A DNA stretch of 64,000 nucleotides from Amycolatopsis mongoliensis. Its GTDB lineage: Bacteria > Actinomycetota > Actinomycetes > Mycobacteriales > Pseudonocardiaceae. The number at the start of each line of letters is the position of its first letter. Position 1 is the first letter of the stretch. The notes beneath the pieces were generated by a model that searched no databases, was not told the origin of the DNA, and saw only the letters and a program-made list of their open reading frames with translations. The translations under genes and the position numbers were made by a program. The stretch lies in the NCBI RefSeq assembly GCF_030285665.1, contig NZ_CP127295.1, positions 992,001 to 1,056,000 of the forward strand, read 5' to 3'. Below, piece by piece: positions 17,207 to 26,899 of this stretch.

Positions 17207-17233
17207 TTTACAACGTTGTTCCAACGATGTAAA
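17207..17233. promoter_or_regulatory. LacI-type operator region
   Basis: TTTACAACGTTG (17207-17218) and CAACGATGTAAA (17222-17233) form a 12-bp inverted repeat with one mismatch and a 3-nt centre. Inside it, ACAACGTTGT (17210-17219) is a perfect 10-bp palindrome with a central CpG, typical of LacI operators. CCAACGATGT (17221-17230) is a near copy. It lies between the divergent repressor and transporter genes. Confidence 0.75.
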
Positions 17234-17310
17234 AAGTACCTCAAGGCTCCCGCGGTGACTCCGATCACCCCGGTGAGCGGGCCACCACCGTCGCTGCCCG
17301 AGGAGTCACC

Positions 17311-18387
17311 GTGCCTCTGTCCACCCGTCCCTTCCTGGTCGCCGCCACCGCGGCCGCCGCCGCGCTCGCCCTCACCTCCTGCACCAGCCGGGAAGAGACC
17401 CCGGCCGCCCCCTCCAGCGGCGGCGGGCCGGCCGCGTCCGCGCAGTCCGTCGCGCCGTCCGCCGACGGCTGCACCCTCGACAAGACCGGTTACCCCAAGG
17501 TCGACCTGAAGACCGCGGTGGTCGGTTTCTCACAGTCCGAAAAGGAAGCCAACCCCTTCCGGATCGCCGAGACGCAGTCCATTCGCGACGAAGCCGCCAA
17601 GCTCGGCATCGCGAGCGACAAGCTGCTCGTCACCAACGCCCAGAGCGACCTGAACAAGCAGATCAGCGACATCAAGTCGATGCTCGACCGGGGCGCCCAG
17701 CTGCTGGTCGTCGCGCCGCTGAACTCCGACGGCCTCCAGCCCGCGCTCGACGCGGCGAAGGCCAAGAAGGTCCCGGTCGTCACCATCGACCGCAAGGTGA
17801 CGTCGCAGCCCTGCACCGACTACCTGACCTTCATCGGCTCGAACTTCGTCGAACAGGGCAAGCGCGCCGCCCAGGAGATGGCGCGGGTCACCGGCGGCAC
17901 CGGCAAGGTCGCGATCCTGCTCGGCTCCTCCGGCAACAACGTGACCACCGACCGGACCCAGGGCTTCAAGGACGAGCTCGCCAAGACGGCCGGCCTCTCC
18001 GTGGTCGCCGAGCAGACCGGCGAGTTCGACCGCTCCAAGGGCCAGGCCGTGATGGAGCAGCTCATCCAGAGCCACCCCGACATCACCGCCGTCTACGCCG
18101 AGAACGACGAGATGGGCGTCGGTGCGGTCAACGCGCTGAAGACCGCCGGCAAGACGCCGGGCAAGGACGTCAAGGTCATCTCCATCGACGGCACCCGCAA
18201 CGCGGTGCAGCTCATCGCCGACGGCAGCTACAACGCCGTGATCGAGTCCAACCCGCGCTTCGGCCCGCTGGCCTTCCAGACGCTGCAGAAGTTCGAGGGC
18301 GGCGAGGCCATCCCGGCGAGCATCGTGATCACCGACGACCAGTACGACGAGACCAACGCCGCGCAGAAGGTCGGGAACGCGTACTGA
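17311..18387 (+). CDS. Rbs/Xyl-type sugar-binding lipoprotein
   Basis: A 358-residue type-I periplasmic-binding-fold lipoprotein. The lipobox ALTSC gives Cys24, then a Ser/Pro/Ala linker to about residue 50. The binding domain has VGFSQSEKEANPFR, the AAPLNSDGL region (seen as VVAPLNSDGLQPAL) and VYAENDEMGVGAVNAL, characteristic of ribose/galactofuranose-class (CUT2) binding proteins. GAGGAG precedes the GTG at 17311. It is first of a five-gene operon and overlaps the ATPase start (TGATG). Confidence 0.93.
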   Translation: MPLSTRPFLVAATAAAAALALTSCTSREETPAAPSSGGGPAASAQSVAPSADGCTLDKTGYPKVDLKTAVVGFSQSEKEANPFRIAETQSIRDEAAKLGIASDKLLVTNAQSDLNKQISDIKSMLDRGAQLLVVAPLNSDGLQPALDAAKAKKVPVVTIDRKVTSQPCTDYLTFIGSNFVEQGKRAAQEMARVTGGTGKVAILLGSSGNNVTTDRTQGFKDELAKTAGLSVVAEQTGEFDRSKGQAVMEQLIQSHPDITAVYAENDEMGVGAVNALKTAGKTPGKDVKVISIDGTRNAVQLIADGSYNAVIESNPRFGPLAFQTLQKFEGGEAIPASIVITDDQYDETNAAQKVGNAY

Positions 18388-19943
18388 TGACGGCAGCCAC
18401 CGAAGAGGACGTCGCCATGACGACCGCACCGGTGCTCGAGGTGGCCGGGGTGACCAAGCGGTTCCCCGGCACCCTCGCGCTCGACGACGTGAGCTTCGCG
18501 CTGCGACCGAGCGAGGTGCACGCGCTGGTCGGCGAGAACGGCGCGGGCAAGTCCACGCTGATCAAGGTGCTCACCGGCGTCTACCAGCCCGACGAGGGCG
18601 AGGTGCGCCACCTCGGCGAGCCGGTGACGTTCAAGCGGCCGATCGACGCGCAGCGGGCCGGGATCTCCACGATCTACCAGGAGGTCAACCTCGTCCCGCT
18701 GATGAGCATCGCCGGCAACGTCTTCCTCGGCCGCGAACCGCGCACGAAGGCCGGTCTCGTCGACTGGCCCAGGATGTACGCCGACGCCCGCGAGCTGCTC
18801 AAGGGCTACGGCATCGACGACGACGTCAAGCGCCCGCTGCACACGCTCGGCGTCGGCGCGCAGCAGATGGTCGCGCTCGCCCGCGCGGTCTCGACCGACG
18901 CCAAGGTCGTCATCATGGACGAACCGACGTCGTCGCTCGAGCCGCGCGAGGTCGAGACGCTCTTCGAGGTGCTGAACCGGCTGCACGCCGAGGGCATCGC
19001 GATCGTCTACGTCAGCCACCGGATGGACGAGCTGTACCGGGTCTGCGAAAGCGTCACCGTGCTGCGCGACGGCCGGGTCGTCCACAGTGGACCGCTGGCC
19101 TCCCTGCCGCGCATCGAGCTCGTGTCCAAGATGCTCGGCCGCGAGATCAAGCAGATCCGCGAAGAGGGCGTCACCGCATTCGGCGAGGAACACGACGTCG
19201 AGCGCGAACCGCTGCTCAAGGCGGAGAACCTGTCCGGCATGCGGAAGCTCCACGACGTCTCGGTGAGCATCCGGCCCGGCGAGGTCGTCGGCCTCGCCGG
19301 GCTGCTCGGCTCCGGCCGCAGCGAAACGGCGCGGGCCATCGTCGGCGCGTTCCCCCTCGACGGCGGAAGCGTGCTGCTCGCGGGCAAACCGCTCAAGAAG
19401 GGCAAGATCGCCGCGGCCATGCGGGCCGGGATCGCGCTGCTGGCCGAGGACCGCAAGACCGACGGGATCATCCCGAACCTGTCGGTCCGCGAGAACATCG
19501 TGCTGGCCGCGCTGCCGACGCTCTCGCCGTTCGGCCTGGTCAGCAAGGCCAAGCAGGACAAGGTCGTCAAGATCTTCATGGACCGCCTGCGGATCAAGGC
19601 GGCCAGCCCAGAGCAGAAGGTGTCCGAGCTGTCGGGCGGCAACCAGCAGAAGGTGCTGCTCGCCCGCTGGCTGGCCACCGGCCCGAAGATCCTGCTGCTC
19701 GACGAGCCGACCCGCGGCATCGACGTCGGCGCCAAGGCCGAGGTCCAGGCGCTGATCGACGAGCTCGCGCAGGAAGGACTCGGCGTGCTGCTCATCTCGT
19801 CCGAGCTGGAAGAGCTGATCGACGGCTCCGACCGCGTGGTCGTGCTGCGCGACGGCTCGGTCGTCGGCGAGCTGACCGGCGACCGCATCACCGAGGAGAA
19901 CGTCCTGACCGCGATCGCAGCCGAGGGTGACAACGATGTCTAG
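18387..19943 (+). CDS. CUT2 sugar ABC transporter ATPase (two NBDs)
   Basis: A 518-residue tandem ATPase of the RbsA/MglA type. NBD1 has Walker A GENGAGKST and Walker B VVIMDEPTSSL. NBD2 has the family's degenerate Walker A (GLLGSGRSE), signature LSGGNQQK and Walker B ILLLDEPTRGID. It energises the two permeases that follow. The ATG at 18387 overlaps the previous stop; an internal ATG at 18417 is an alternative start that would shorten the leader by ten residues. Confidence 0.95.
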   Translation: MTAATEEDVAMTTAPVLEVAGVTKRFPGTLALDDVSFALRPSEVHALVGENGAGKSTLIKVLTGVYQPDEGEVRHLGEPVTFKRPIDAQRAGISTIYQEVNLVPLMSIAGNVFLGREPRTKAGLVDWPRMYADARELLKGYGIDDDVKRPLHTLGVGAQQMVALARAVSTDAKVVIMDEPTSSLEPREVETLFEVLNRLHAEGIAIVYVSHRMDELYRVCESVTVLRDGRVVHSGPLASLPRIELVSKMLGREIKQIREEGVTAFGEEHDVEREPLLKAENLSGMRKLHDVSVSIRPGEVVGLAGLLGSGRSETARAIVGAFPLDGGSVLLAGKPLKKGKIAAAMRAGIALLAEDRKTDGIIPNLSVRENIVLAALPTLSPFGLVSKAKQDKVVKIFMDRLRIKAASPEQKVSELSGGNQQKVLLARWLATGPKILLLDEPTRGIDVGAKAEVQALIDELAQEGLGVLLISSELEELIDGSDRVVVLRDGSVVGELTGDRITEENVLTAIAAEGDNDV

Positions 19944-20898
19944 CGCCACCCTCACGAAGACCCCGGACCGCGCGAAAGTCACGGCGTGGCTGCAGAACTA
20001 CGGCGTCTACCTGGCCGTGGTCGTGCTGCTGCTGTTCAACATCGTGTTCACCGAGAACTTCCTGTCCGCGGCCAACTTCCGCACCCAGCTGGTGCAGGCG
20101 GCGCCGGTCTGCATCGTCGCGCTCGGCATGGCGCTGGTGATCGGCACCGAGGGCATCGACCTGTCGGTCGGCTCGGTGATGTCGATCGCCGCCGCGCTCA
20201 TCCCGCTCTACCTCGGCGCAGGGCCGCTGATGGCGATCGTCGTCGCGGTCATCGCGGGCGTGGTCTCCGGTTTGTTCAGCGGGTACTTGGTGGCGTACCT
20301 GGGGATCCAGCCGATCATCGCGACGCTGGCGCTGCTGGTCGGCGGGCGGGGCCTCGCCCTGGTCATCGCCCACGGCCAGCTCGTCCAGCTGCACAACCAG
20401 GACTTCCTGGAGCTGGGCACCGGCGACTTCCTGGGCGTGCCGATCATGGTCATCGTCGCGGGCGTGCTCGCGGTGCTGGCCGGGCTGGTCGTCCAGCGCA
20501 CGACGTTCGGGCGGCACCTGGTCGCCGTCGGCGGCAACCGGGCCGCGAGCACGCTGGCCGGCCTGCCGGTGAAGCGGGTGCTCATCAGCGTCTACGTCAT
20601 CTCCGGGGCACTGGCCGCGGTGGCCGGCGTGCTGGCGACGTCGCGGCTGGCGGCCAGCGACCCGAGCGACGTCGGCCTGCTCATGGAGCTGTCCGCGATC
20701 ACCGCGGTCGTCGTCGGCGGCACCCCGCTGACCGGTGGCCGGGTCCGCGTGCTCGGCACTGTGTTCGGCGCGCTGCTCATGCAGCTCGTCCAGGCGACCC
20801 TGATCAAGCACAACCTGCCGGACTCCACCGCGCAGATGGTCCAGGCGGCCATCATCGTCGTCGCGGTCTACGTCGCGCGCGAGCGGAGCAGCCGATGA
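19936..20898 (+). CDS. CUT2 sugar ABC transporter permease 1
   Basis: A 320-residue RbsC-like permease with eight or more hydrophobic segments. The family hallmark is ALGMALVIGTEGIDLSVGSVMS after the second helix. The ATG at 19936 is preferred to the GTG at 19927 because GAGGGTGA sits at the right distance. It overlaps the ATPase gene by 8 bp and the next permease by ATGA. Confidence 0.94.
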   Translation: MSSATLTKTPDRAKVTAWLQNYGVYLAVVVLLLFNIVFTENFLSAANFRTQLVQAAPVCIVALGMALVIGTEGIDLSVGSVMSIAAALIPLYLGAGPLMAIVVAVIAGVVSGLFSGYLVAYLGIQPIIATLALLVGGRGLALVIAHGQLVQLHNQDFLELGTGDFLGVPIMVIVAGVLAVLAGLVVQRTTFGRHLVAVGGNRAASTLAGLPVKRVLISVYVISGALAAVAGVLATSRLAASDPSDVGLLMELSAITAVVVGGTPLTGGRVRVLGTVFGALLMQLVQATLIKHNLPDSTAQMVQAAIIVVAVYVARERSSR

Positions 20899-21875
20899 GC
20901 GCCACCACCACCGAACCCGCCGCGCGCAACGCCGCGTTCGCGGGCGTCCTGCAGCGCCAGGGCGCGGCCGTCGTGCTCGTGCTCGGCCTCGCCGCGTCGT
21001 GGTTCGCGTTCCCGCACTTCGGCACCGCGGACAACCTCCGCAGCCTCGTCCTGCAGGGCTCGTTCCTCGCGGTGATCGCGCTGGGCATGACGTTCGTGAT
21101 CATCTCCGGCGGCATCGACCTCTCGGTCGGCTCGAACTACGCGCTCGGCGGCGTCCTCGCCGCGTACGGCGCGCAGTACGGGCTCGTCGTCGCGATCCTG
21201 TTGCCGCTGGCGGTGTGTTCGCTGATCGGGCTCGTCAACGGCGTGCTCATCGCGCGCACCGGGATGGCCCCGTTCATCGTCACGCTCGCTTCCCTGCTGT
21301 TCGCCCGGGGCCTGTTGCTGGCACTGACCTCCGAAGGTGCGACGACGTACAAAGTGGACCCGGGCTCGGCGTTCCTCTGGCTCGGCCAGGGCACGATCTT
21401 CGGCATCGGCGTCCCGGTGTACTTGACGCTGGTGCTCTTCGCGCTCGGCGGACTTCTGTTGCGCCGCACGCGGTTCGGCCAGTCGGTGTTCGCCATCGGC
21501 GGTGCCGAGCAGTCCGCGCTGCTGATGGGTCTTCCGGTGGCCCGCACCAAGATCAGCCTCTACACGCTCAGCGGCGCGCTCGCCGGGTTCGCCGGCGTCC
21601 TCACCGCCGCGTACCTGCAGTCCGGCGTCACGGTGATCGGCGTCGGCACCGAGCTCGACGCGATTTCGGTCGTCGTCATCGGTGGCACGCTGCTCACCGG
21701 CGGCGCCGGGACGATCATCGGCACGCTCGTCGGCGTGCTGCTGCGCACGCTGATCCAGAACGTCATCAACCAGATCGGCACCCTCGACTCCAACTACCAG
21801 ACGGTGGTGAGCGGGGCCTTCCTGCTCGTCGTCGTGGTGATCCAGCGCCTGCTGGCGCGTTCCCGAACCCGCTGA
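20895..21875 (+). CDS. CUT2 sugar ABC transporter permease 2
   Basis: A 326-residue second RbsC-like permease with the same hallmark (ALGMTFVIISGGIDLSVGSNYA) and a distinct sequence, so the channel is probably a heterodimer, as in galactofuranose-type importers (YtfT/YjfF arrangement). The ATG overlaps the preceding stop codon (ATGA). A GH2 enzyme follows after 29 bp, in the same operon. Confidence 0.94.
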   Translation: MSATTTEPAARNAAFAGVLQRQGAAVVLVLGLAASWFAFPHFGTADNLRSLVLQGSFLAVIALGMTFVIISGGIDLSVGSNYALGGVLAAYGAQYGLVVAILLPLAVCSLIGLVNGVLIARTGMAPFIVTLASLLFARGLLLALTSEGATTYKVDPGSAFLWLGQGTIFGIGVPVYLTLVLFALGGLLLRRTRFGQSVFAIGGAEQSALLMGLPVARTKISLYTLSGALAGFAGVLTAAYLQSGVTVIGVGTELDAISVVVIGGTLLTGGAGTIIGTLVGVLLRTLIQNVINQIGTLDSNYQTVVSGAFLLVVVVIQRLLARSRTR

Positions 21876-21904
21876 GCCCCGTCCCCCACCAGGAGGTCTC
21901 AACG

Positions 21905-24400
21905 ATGTTCCGCCCTGCCCGAAAAACCAGAAGATGGCTGACCGCCGCCGCCGCGTTCGCGGTCGCGGTCGCCGGTCTCGGCACCGCCCCCGCCGCGAGC
22001 GCCGCCGACGCACCCCAGTGGCAGCGGCTCACCCCGCCGCTGTCGACGCCCTGGACGAAGGACGTCTCCCCCACCAACGCCCTGCCCGACTACCCCCGGC
22101 CGCAGCTGACCCGCGACCAGTGGCAGAACCTCAACGGTGTCTGGGAGTTCGCGAAGGCGACCCCGGGTGAGGCCGCCCCGGTCGGGAAGACGCTCGGCGA
22201 GCGCATCCTGGTGCCGTACCCGGTCGAGTCCGCGCTGTCCGGGATCATGCGCCACGAAACGAACATGTGGTACCGCCGCACGTTCGAGGTTCCCAAGAAC
22301 TGGCAGATCGGCAGGGGACAGCGGCTGCAGCTGCACTTCCAGGCCGTCGACTACGACGCCACGGTCATCGTCAACGGCAAGACCGTCGGCCGCCACACCG
22401 GCGGCTACGACGCGTGGTCCGTCGACGTCACCGACGCGCTGACCACGAAGAAGACGCAGGAGATCGTCGTCGGCGTCGCCGACCCGAACGACCAGGGCGG
22501 GCAGCCGATCGGCAAGCAGCGCCAGCCCGGCGACGGCATCTTCTACACGCCGACCTCCGGCATCTGGCAGACCGTGTGGATGGAGCCGGTGGCGTCCGCG
22601 CACATCGACCGGCTCGACGTCACCCCGGACGTCGCTTCCGGCTCGGTCACGGTGAACGCCGTGGTCGGCGGGCCGGTGAAGCAGCGCGTCGAGGCCGTCG
22701 CCTACGACCACGGCCGCCCGGTCGGGCGCGTGTCCGGTGACGCCAACAAGCCGTTGAAACTCAAGGTGGACCGGCCGCACCTGTGGTCGCCGGACGACCC
22801 GTTCCTCTACGACCTGCGCGTCAAGCTGTCGGGCGGCGACGAGGTCGGCTCGTACTTCGGCATCCGGTCGATCAGCGTCGGCAAGACCGCCGACGGCAAG
22901 CAGCGGATGCTGCTCAACGGCAAGTTCGTCATGCAGGTCGGCCCGCTGGACCAGGGCTTCTGGCCGGACGGCATCTACACCGCGCCGACCGACGCGGCGC
23001 TGAAGTTCGACCTGCAGCAGGAGAAGGCGCTCGGCTTCAACATGGTGCGCAAGCACATCAAGGTGGAGCCGGACCGCTGGTACTACTACGCCGACAAGCT
23101 GGGCCTGATGGTCTGGCAGGACATGCCGGCGATGAAGGACGACATCGAGCCGTCGCCCGCGTCGCGCGTCAACTACGAGTCCGAGATGCGGCGGATGATC
23201 GACCAGCACCGCAGCTTCCCGTCGATCGTCACGTGGGTGCCGTTCAACGAGGGCTGGGGCGACTACGAGGTCGGCCGGATCGCCGACGAGGTCAAGTCCT
23301 GGGACCCGTCGCGGCTGGTGAACGCCGAATCGGGCGTCAACTGCTGCCGGTCCGAACCGGACAGCGGCAAGGGTGACATCTACGACGACCACACCTACAC
23401 CGGCCCCGGAACGCCGATGCAGACCGGGACCCGCGCCGCGGTCGACGGCGAGTACGGCGGCCTCGGCCTCAAGGTCGACGGCCACCAGTTCGACCCGGCG
23501 GGCAGCTTCGCCTACGAGATGGAGCCCGACAGCGCGACGCTGACCCGGCGCTACGGCGAGCTGCAGCAGCGCCTGCTGCTGGTCGCCCAGCGGTGCGGCG
23601 TCTCGGCCGGCGTCTACACGCAGACCACCGACGTCGAGAAGGAGGTCAACGGCTTCTTCACCTACGACCGGCAGGTGAAGAAGATGGACTTCGCTGCGGT
23701 CCGCGCGGCGAACCTCGCGGTCATCAAGGGCGCCACGGGCGCTCCGGTTTCCGGTCCTTCGGTGCCCGCGGGAACGCCGGGGATCGACGGCATCGCGGCG
23801 TACCCGTTCGACGAGAACACGGGCACGGTGGCCGCGGACGCGGTCGGCGACCACGACGCGACGCTCGTCGGCGGCGCCTCCTGGACCGAGGGCAAGAGCG
23901 GTTCGGCGCTCGCGGTGAACGGGTCAGGCCAGTACGCCGACACGGGTGCCGCGCTGGTGAACACCGAAGGCAGCTACAGCGCGGCGGCATGGGTGAAGTT
24001 CACCGCCGTGGGTGACGGCTTCCAGACGATCGTGAGCCAGGACGGCCCGAGCAACAGCGCGTTCTTCCTGCAGTACTCGGGCCAGGACCACCGGCTCGCG
24101 ATGAGCTTCGTCGGCACGCGGGCCCTGGCGCCCACGGCCCCGGAAGCGAACCGCTGGTACCACGTGGTCGGCGTCCGCGACGCGGCTTCGGGCACGCTGA
24201 AGCTGTACGTCGACGGTCAGCTGGCGGCCACGAAGAGCGTCTGCCTCGGCGACGCGTCGACGGGCCACACGGTGATCGGCCGCGGCAAGTACGGCGGCGG
24301 CCCGGTCGACTACCTCAACGGCGCGGTCGACCAGGTCCACGTCTACGACCGGGCCCTGTCCGACGCGGACGTCAGCGCGTTGTACAGCAGCGGCAAGTAG
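21905..24400 (+). CDS. Secreted GH2 glycosidase with C-terminal LamG domain
   Basis: An 831-residue secreted protein; the signal peptide ends near residue 33 (AAS-AADAP). GH2 sugar-binding, Ig-like and TIM-barrel domains follow. FNEGWG supplies the likely acid/base Glu449 and DGEYGG the nucleophile Glu516. From about residue 620 a laminin-G/concanavalin-like domain (YPFDENTGTVAADAVG to YDRALSDADVSALY) suggests glycan binding. GGAGGT precedes the ATG. Beta-galactosidase is the commonest activity but beta-glucuronidase, mannosidase or arabinosidase types cannot be excluded. It co-transcribes with the CUT2 importer and should feed it. Confidence 0.92.
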   Translation: MFRPARKTRRWLTAAAAFAVAVAGLGTAPAASAADAPQWQRLTPPLSTPWTKDVSPTNALPDYPRPQLTRDQWQNLNGVWEFAKATPGEAAPVGKTLGERILVPYPVESALSGIMRHETNMWYRRTFEVPKNWQIGRGQRLQLHFQAVDYDATVIVNGKTVGRHTGGYDAWSVDVTDALTTKKTQEIVVGVADPNDQGGQPIGKQRQPGDGIFYTPTSGIWQTVWMEPVASAHIDRLDVTPDVASGSVTVNAVVGGPVKQRVEAVAYDHGRPVGRVSGDANKPLKLKVDRPHLWSPDDPFLYDLRVKLSGGDEVGSYFGIRSISVGKTADGKQRMLLNGKFVMQVGPLDQGFWPDGIYTAPTDAALKFDLQQEKALGFNMVRKHIKVEPDRWYYYADKLGLMVWQDMPAMKDDIEPSPASRVNYESEMRRMIDQHRSFPSIVTWVPFNEGWGDYEVGRIADEVKSWDPSRLVNAESGVNCCRSEPDSGKGDIYDDHTYTGPGTPMQTGTRAAVDGEYGGLGLKVDGHQFDPAGSFAYEMEPDSATLTRRYGELQQRLLLVAQRCGVSAGVYTQTTDVEKEVNGFFTYDRQVKKMDFAAVRAANLAVIKGATGAPVSGPSVPAGTPGIDGIAAYPFDENTGTVAADAVGDHDATLVGGASWTEGKSGSALAVNGSGQYADTGAALVNTEGSYSAAAWVKFTAVGDGFQTIVSQDGPSNSAFFLQYSGQDHRLAMSFVGTRALAPTAPEANRWYHVVGVRDAASGTLKLYVDGQLAATKSVCLGDASTGHTVIGRGKYGGGPVDYLNGAVDQVHVYDRALSDADVSALYSSGK

Positions 24401-24431
24401 GCAACCGGAAGCACTCCTGAAGCGTGTGAGG

Positions 24432-24459
24432 CCCGGGGACCGCGATCGCGGTCCCCGGG
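24432..24459. terminator. 28-bp perfect palindrome after the GH2 gene
   Basis: CCCGGGGACCGCGA and its exact complement are joined without a spacer, 31 bp after the GH2 stop codon, followed by GTTTC. It closes the LacI-regulated operon and separates it from the next secreted-protein gene. Confidence 0.75.
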
Positions 24460-24475
24460 TTTCGCATTTCAGGGG

Positions 24476-26857
24476 GTGAGCCTTTTGGGCTCTCGAAGAT
24501 CGTCCCTGCCCGCCAGAACGGGCGTCCTCGCCGTCACCGCGGCGCTGCTGCTCGCCGGGACGGCGCTGCCGGCTTCGGCCACGGAGTACACGTCGATCCA
24601 GTCGACGTCGTGGTCGTTCATCGACTCGGCCCAGCCGGAGAAGAGCTTCGTCGACCCGGCCGGCGACGCGCCGATCGGCGCGAAGGTCGACCACGGCAAG
24701 AAGCACGTTTCGAAGTCCTACTTCACTTTCGACCTCTCCGGGCTGCGCGGCGCCAAGGTGCTTTCCGCGGAGCTGTCCGGCAAGGAGACGGCGGTCGCCG
24801 ACTGCTCGGCGCCCCGGGGCACCGAGCTGTGGGTCACGGCACCGGCGAAGAAGGCACCGACCTGGAACGACCAGCCTCGCGAGCTGACCAAGCTGGCCGG
24901 CCCGGGCAGTCTCGACGTCTGCCCGTCGGACTACCTGGACTGGGACGCCGGACCGGTGCTGCAGCAGGCGATCGACGCCGGCCGGCCGTCGCTGACGCTG
25001 GTGCTGCGCCTGCCGGACAGCCAGCAGTACAACCCGCGGTTCGGCCGCACGTACCGGCCGCTGCTCTACGTGAGCCTGGAGAAGAACCAGCCGCCGACGA
25101 CGCCGACCGCGCTGAAGACCGGCACGCACGCCTGCGCGGAGACACCGCTCGTCCGCCACGGCGGCGCCGCGATGTCGGCCACCGTCAGCGATCCGGACGA
25201 CAACAGCTTCACGGCCGAGTTCGCCTGGTGGCCGGTGGACCACCCCGACCAGCGCGCGACCGGCATCGACTACGTCTACGGCTCCGGCGCGTACTTCGAC
25301 CCCGACGCACAGCTCGCCGACGGCGTCACCTACGCGTGGCAGGTCCGTGCGAAGGACTCGCTGGCCACGAGCGCGTGGAGCGAGACCTGCCGGTTCACCA
25401 CGGACTTCACCCCGCCGGCCACGGCACCGGTGATCACCTCGACCGACTACGTCTACGAGGTGCCCGGCAAGGGCGGCGTCGGCATCCCCGGCGACTTCAC
25501 CCTCGACGCGGGCGGTGACACCGCGATCGTCGGCTTCCAGTGGCAGGCCGGCTACACCGACAGCGGCTACGTCGCGGCCGACCGGCCCGGCGGCAAGGCC
25601 ACCGTCCGGTACACCCCGCGCGACGACGGCCCGATGAGCATGTCCGCGTACGGCCTCGACGCCGCCGGGAACCACGGGCCGTCGGGCGACTACCGGTTCT
25701 TCGTGGCCCGCAACGGTCCCTCGATGACGTGTACCCCGGCCCGGGCCTTCCTGGGCGAGACCCGGCAGTGCACGTTCGCCCCGCACGGCACCGACGGCGC
25801 GACCGCCTACGTCTACCAGATCGACGGCGGGCCGGAGGTCACCCTGCCCGCGGGCCCGGACGGCACGGCCACGATCACCGTCACGCCGACCGACGCCACG
25901 AAGTCCTACCGCGTCAGCGTGCGGGCCCGGATGACCAACGGGAACCTGTCCGGCCCGGGTGGCGGGCAGCTCGACATCGACCGGGGCGCGCCCACGGTCG
26001 ACGTGCCGGCCGACGCCATGGTCGGCAAGCCGGTCGTCCTGACGCTGCACGCCGTCCTGCCGGGGTCGGCGTCGTTCACCTACGACTGGGACTACGGCGA
26101 GCCGGCGACCGTCCCGGTGGGACCGGACGGCACGGCACAGGTCACCGTGGTGCCGGACCGGCCGTACTACCACACGGTCCAGGTGTACACGACGACCGCG
26201 GCCGGGCTCGTGTCGGCGACGAACGAGGAGAGCGTCATGGTCGGCTCGGACGCGCCCTCCATCACGAGCACCGACTTCCCCGAGTGCTGCGAAGGCGGCT
26301 ACGTCACCACGCCGGGCACGTTCACGTTCTCGTCGGCGCTTCCCGGCGTCGTGAGCTACACGTACTCGTACCTCGGGGCGGCGCCGGTCACGGTGCCCGC
26401 GGGGCCGGACGGCACGGCGAGCGTCACCCTGACGCCGCTCAGCACCGACACGCAGTACCTCGACGTGACGAGCAAGTCCGCCGACGGATGGGTGTCACAG
26501 CCGGGCTACTACCGCTTCTACCCGAAGTCGGCCGCCCCGCCGCTCGTCTGTGACGCGACGGGCAACCTGCGGCCCGGCCAGCTGGTCCACTGCACGCTGA
26601 CGCCGGTCCAGCCGGGGTTGGCCTCGTACGGCTACGACATCACGGCCGACGGCGAGACGGGGCCGGACGTGGAGGTCCGGCCGGGCGCGGACGGCACGGG
26701 GGCGTTCGAGTTCACCGCACCGGCGACCGACACGAAGATCTGGCTGTACGTGGACGCGTGGAGCGTCAACGCGGCCGGTCAGCGCACGGACACGTCGTAC
26801 ACGAGCTACTACGTCGATCCGAACGCGGCGGCGAGCCGGAAGACGAACGCCGTCTGA
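24476..26857 (+). CDS. Large secreted DNRLRE/Ig-like repeat protein
   Basis: A 793-residue secreted protein. The signal peptide ends near ALPASA (about 36). The N-terminal 170 residues resemble a DNRLRE-type carbohydrate-binding domain (SYFTFDLSGLRGAKVLSAEL, WNDQPRELTKL, YRPLLYVSLE). A fibronectin-like segment (NQPPTTPTALKTG...YAWQVRAKDS) follows. Then come Ig/PKD-like repeats of about 95 residues marked by PAGPDGTATITVTP, PVGPDGTAQVTVVP, PAGPDGTASVTLTP and PGADGTGAFEF. No catalytic domain is recognised. GTG at 24476 is given, but AGGGGGTGAG is better placed for the TTG at 24485. The downstream hairpin closes the unit. Confidence 0.8.
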   Translation: MSLLGSRRSSLPARTGVLAVTAALLLAGTALPASATEYTSIQSTSWSFIDSAQPEKSFVDPAGDAPIGAKVDHGKKHVSKSYFTFDLSGLRGAKVLSAELSGKETAVADCSAPRGTELWVTAPAKKAPTWNDQPRELTKLAGPGSLDVCPSDYLDWDAGPVLQQAIDAGRPSLTLVLRLPDSQQYNPRFGRTYRPLLYVSLEKNQPPTTPTALKTGTHACAETPLVRHGGAAMSATVSDPDDNSFTAEFAWWPVDHPDQRATGIDYVYGSGAYFDPDAQLADGVTYAWQVRAKDSLATSAWSETCRFTTDFTPPATAPVITSTDYVYEVPGKGGVGIPGDFTLDAGGDTAIVGFQWQAGYTDSGYVAADRPGGKATVRYTPRDDGPMSMSAYGLDAAGNHGPSGDYRFFVARNGPSMTCTPARAFLGETRQCTFAPHGTDGATAYVYQIDGGPEVTLPAGPDGTATITVTPTDATKSYRVSVRARMTNGNLSGPGGGQLDIDRGAPTVDVPADAMVGKPVVLTLHAVLPGSASFTYDWDYGEPATVPVGPDGTAQVTVVPDRPYYHTVQVYTTTAAGLVSATNEESVMVGSDAPSITSTDFPECCEGGYVTTPGTFTFSSALPGVVSYTYSYLGAAPVTVPAGPDGTASVTLTPLSTDTQYLDVTSKSADGWVSQPGYYRFYPKSAAPPLVCDATGNLRPGQLVHCTLTPVQPGLASYGYDITADGETGPDVEVRPGADGTGAFEFTAPATDTKIWLYVDAWSVNAAGQRTDTSYTSYYVDPNAAASRKTNAV

Positions 26858-26861
26858 CGTG

Positions 26862-26894
26862 GGGCCGCACCGGGGAGGCTCCCCGGTGCGGCCC
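26862..26894. terminator. 15-bp stem terminator
   Basis: GGGCCGCACCGGGGA (26862-26876) pairs perfectly with TCCCCGGTGCGGCCC (26880-26894) over the loop GGC, starting 5 bp after the stop codon of the repeat protein. Confidence 0.85.
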
Positions 26895-26899
26895 TTCCG

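Noticed and set aside
23924..26173. 749-residue minus-strand frame opposite the secreted repeat protein and the GH2 end
   Set aside because: Antisense shadow of a well-supported secreted protein, no recognisable motif or ribosome site.
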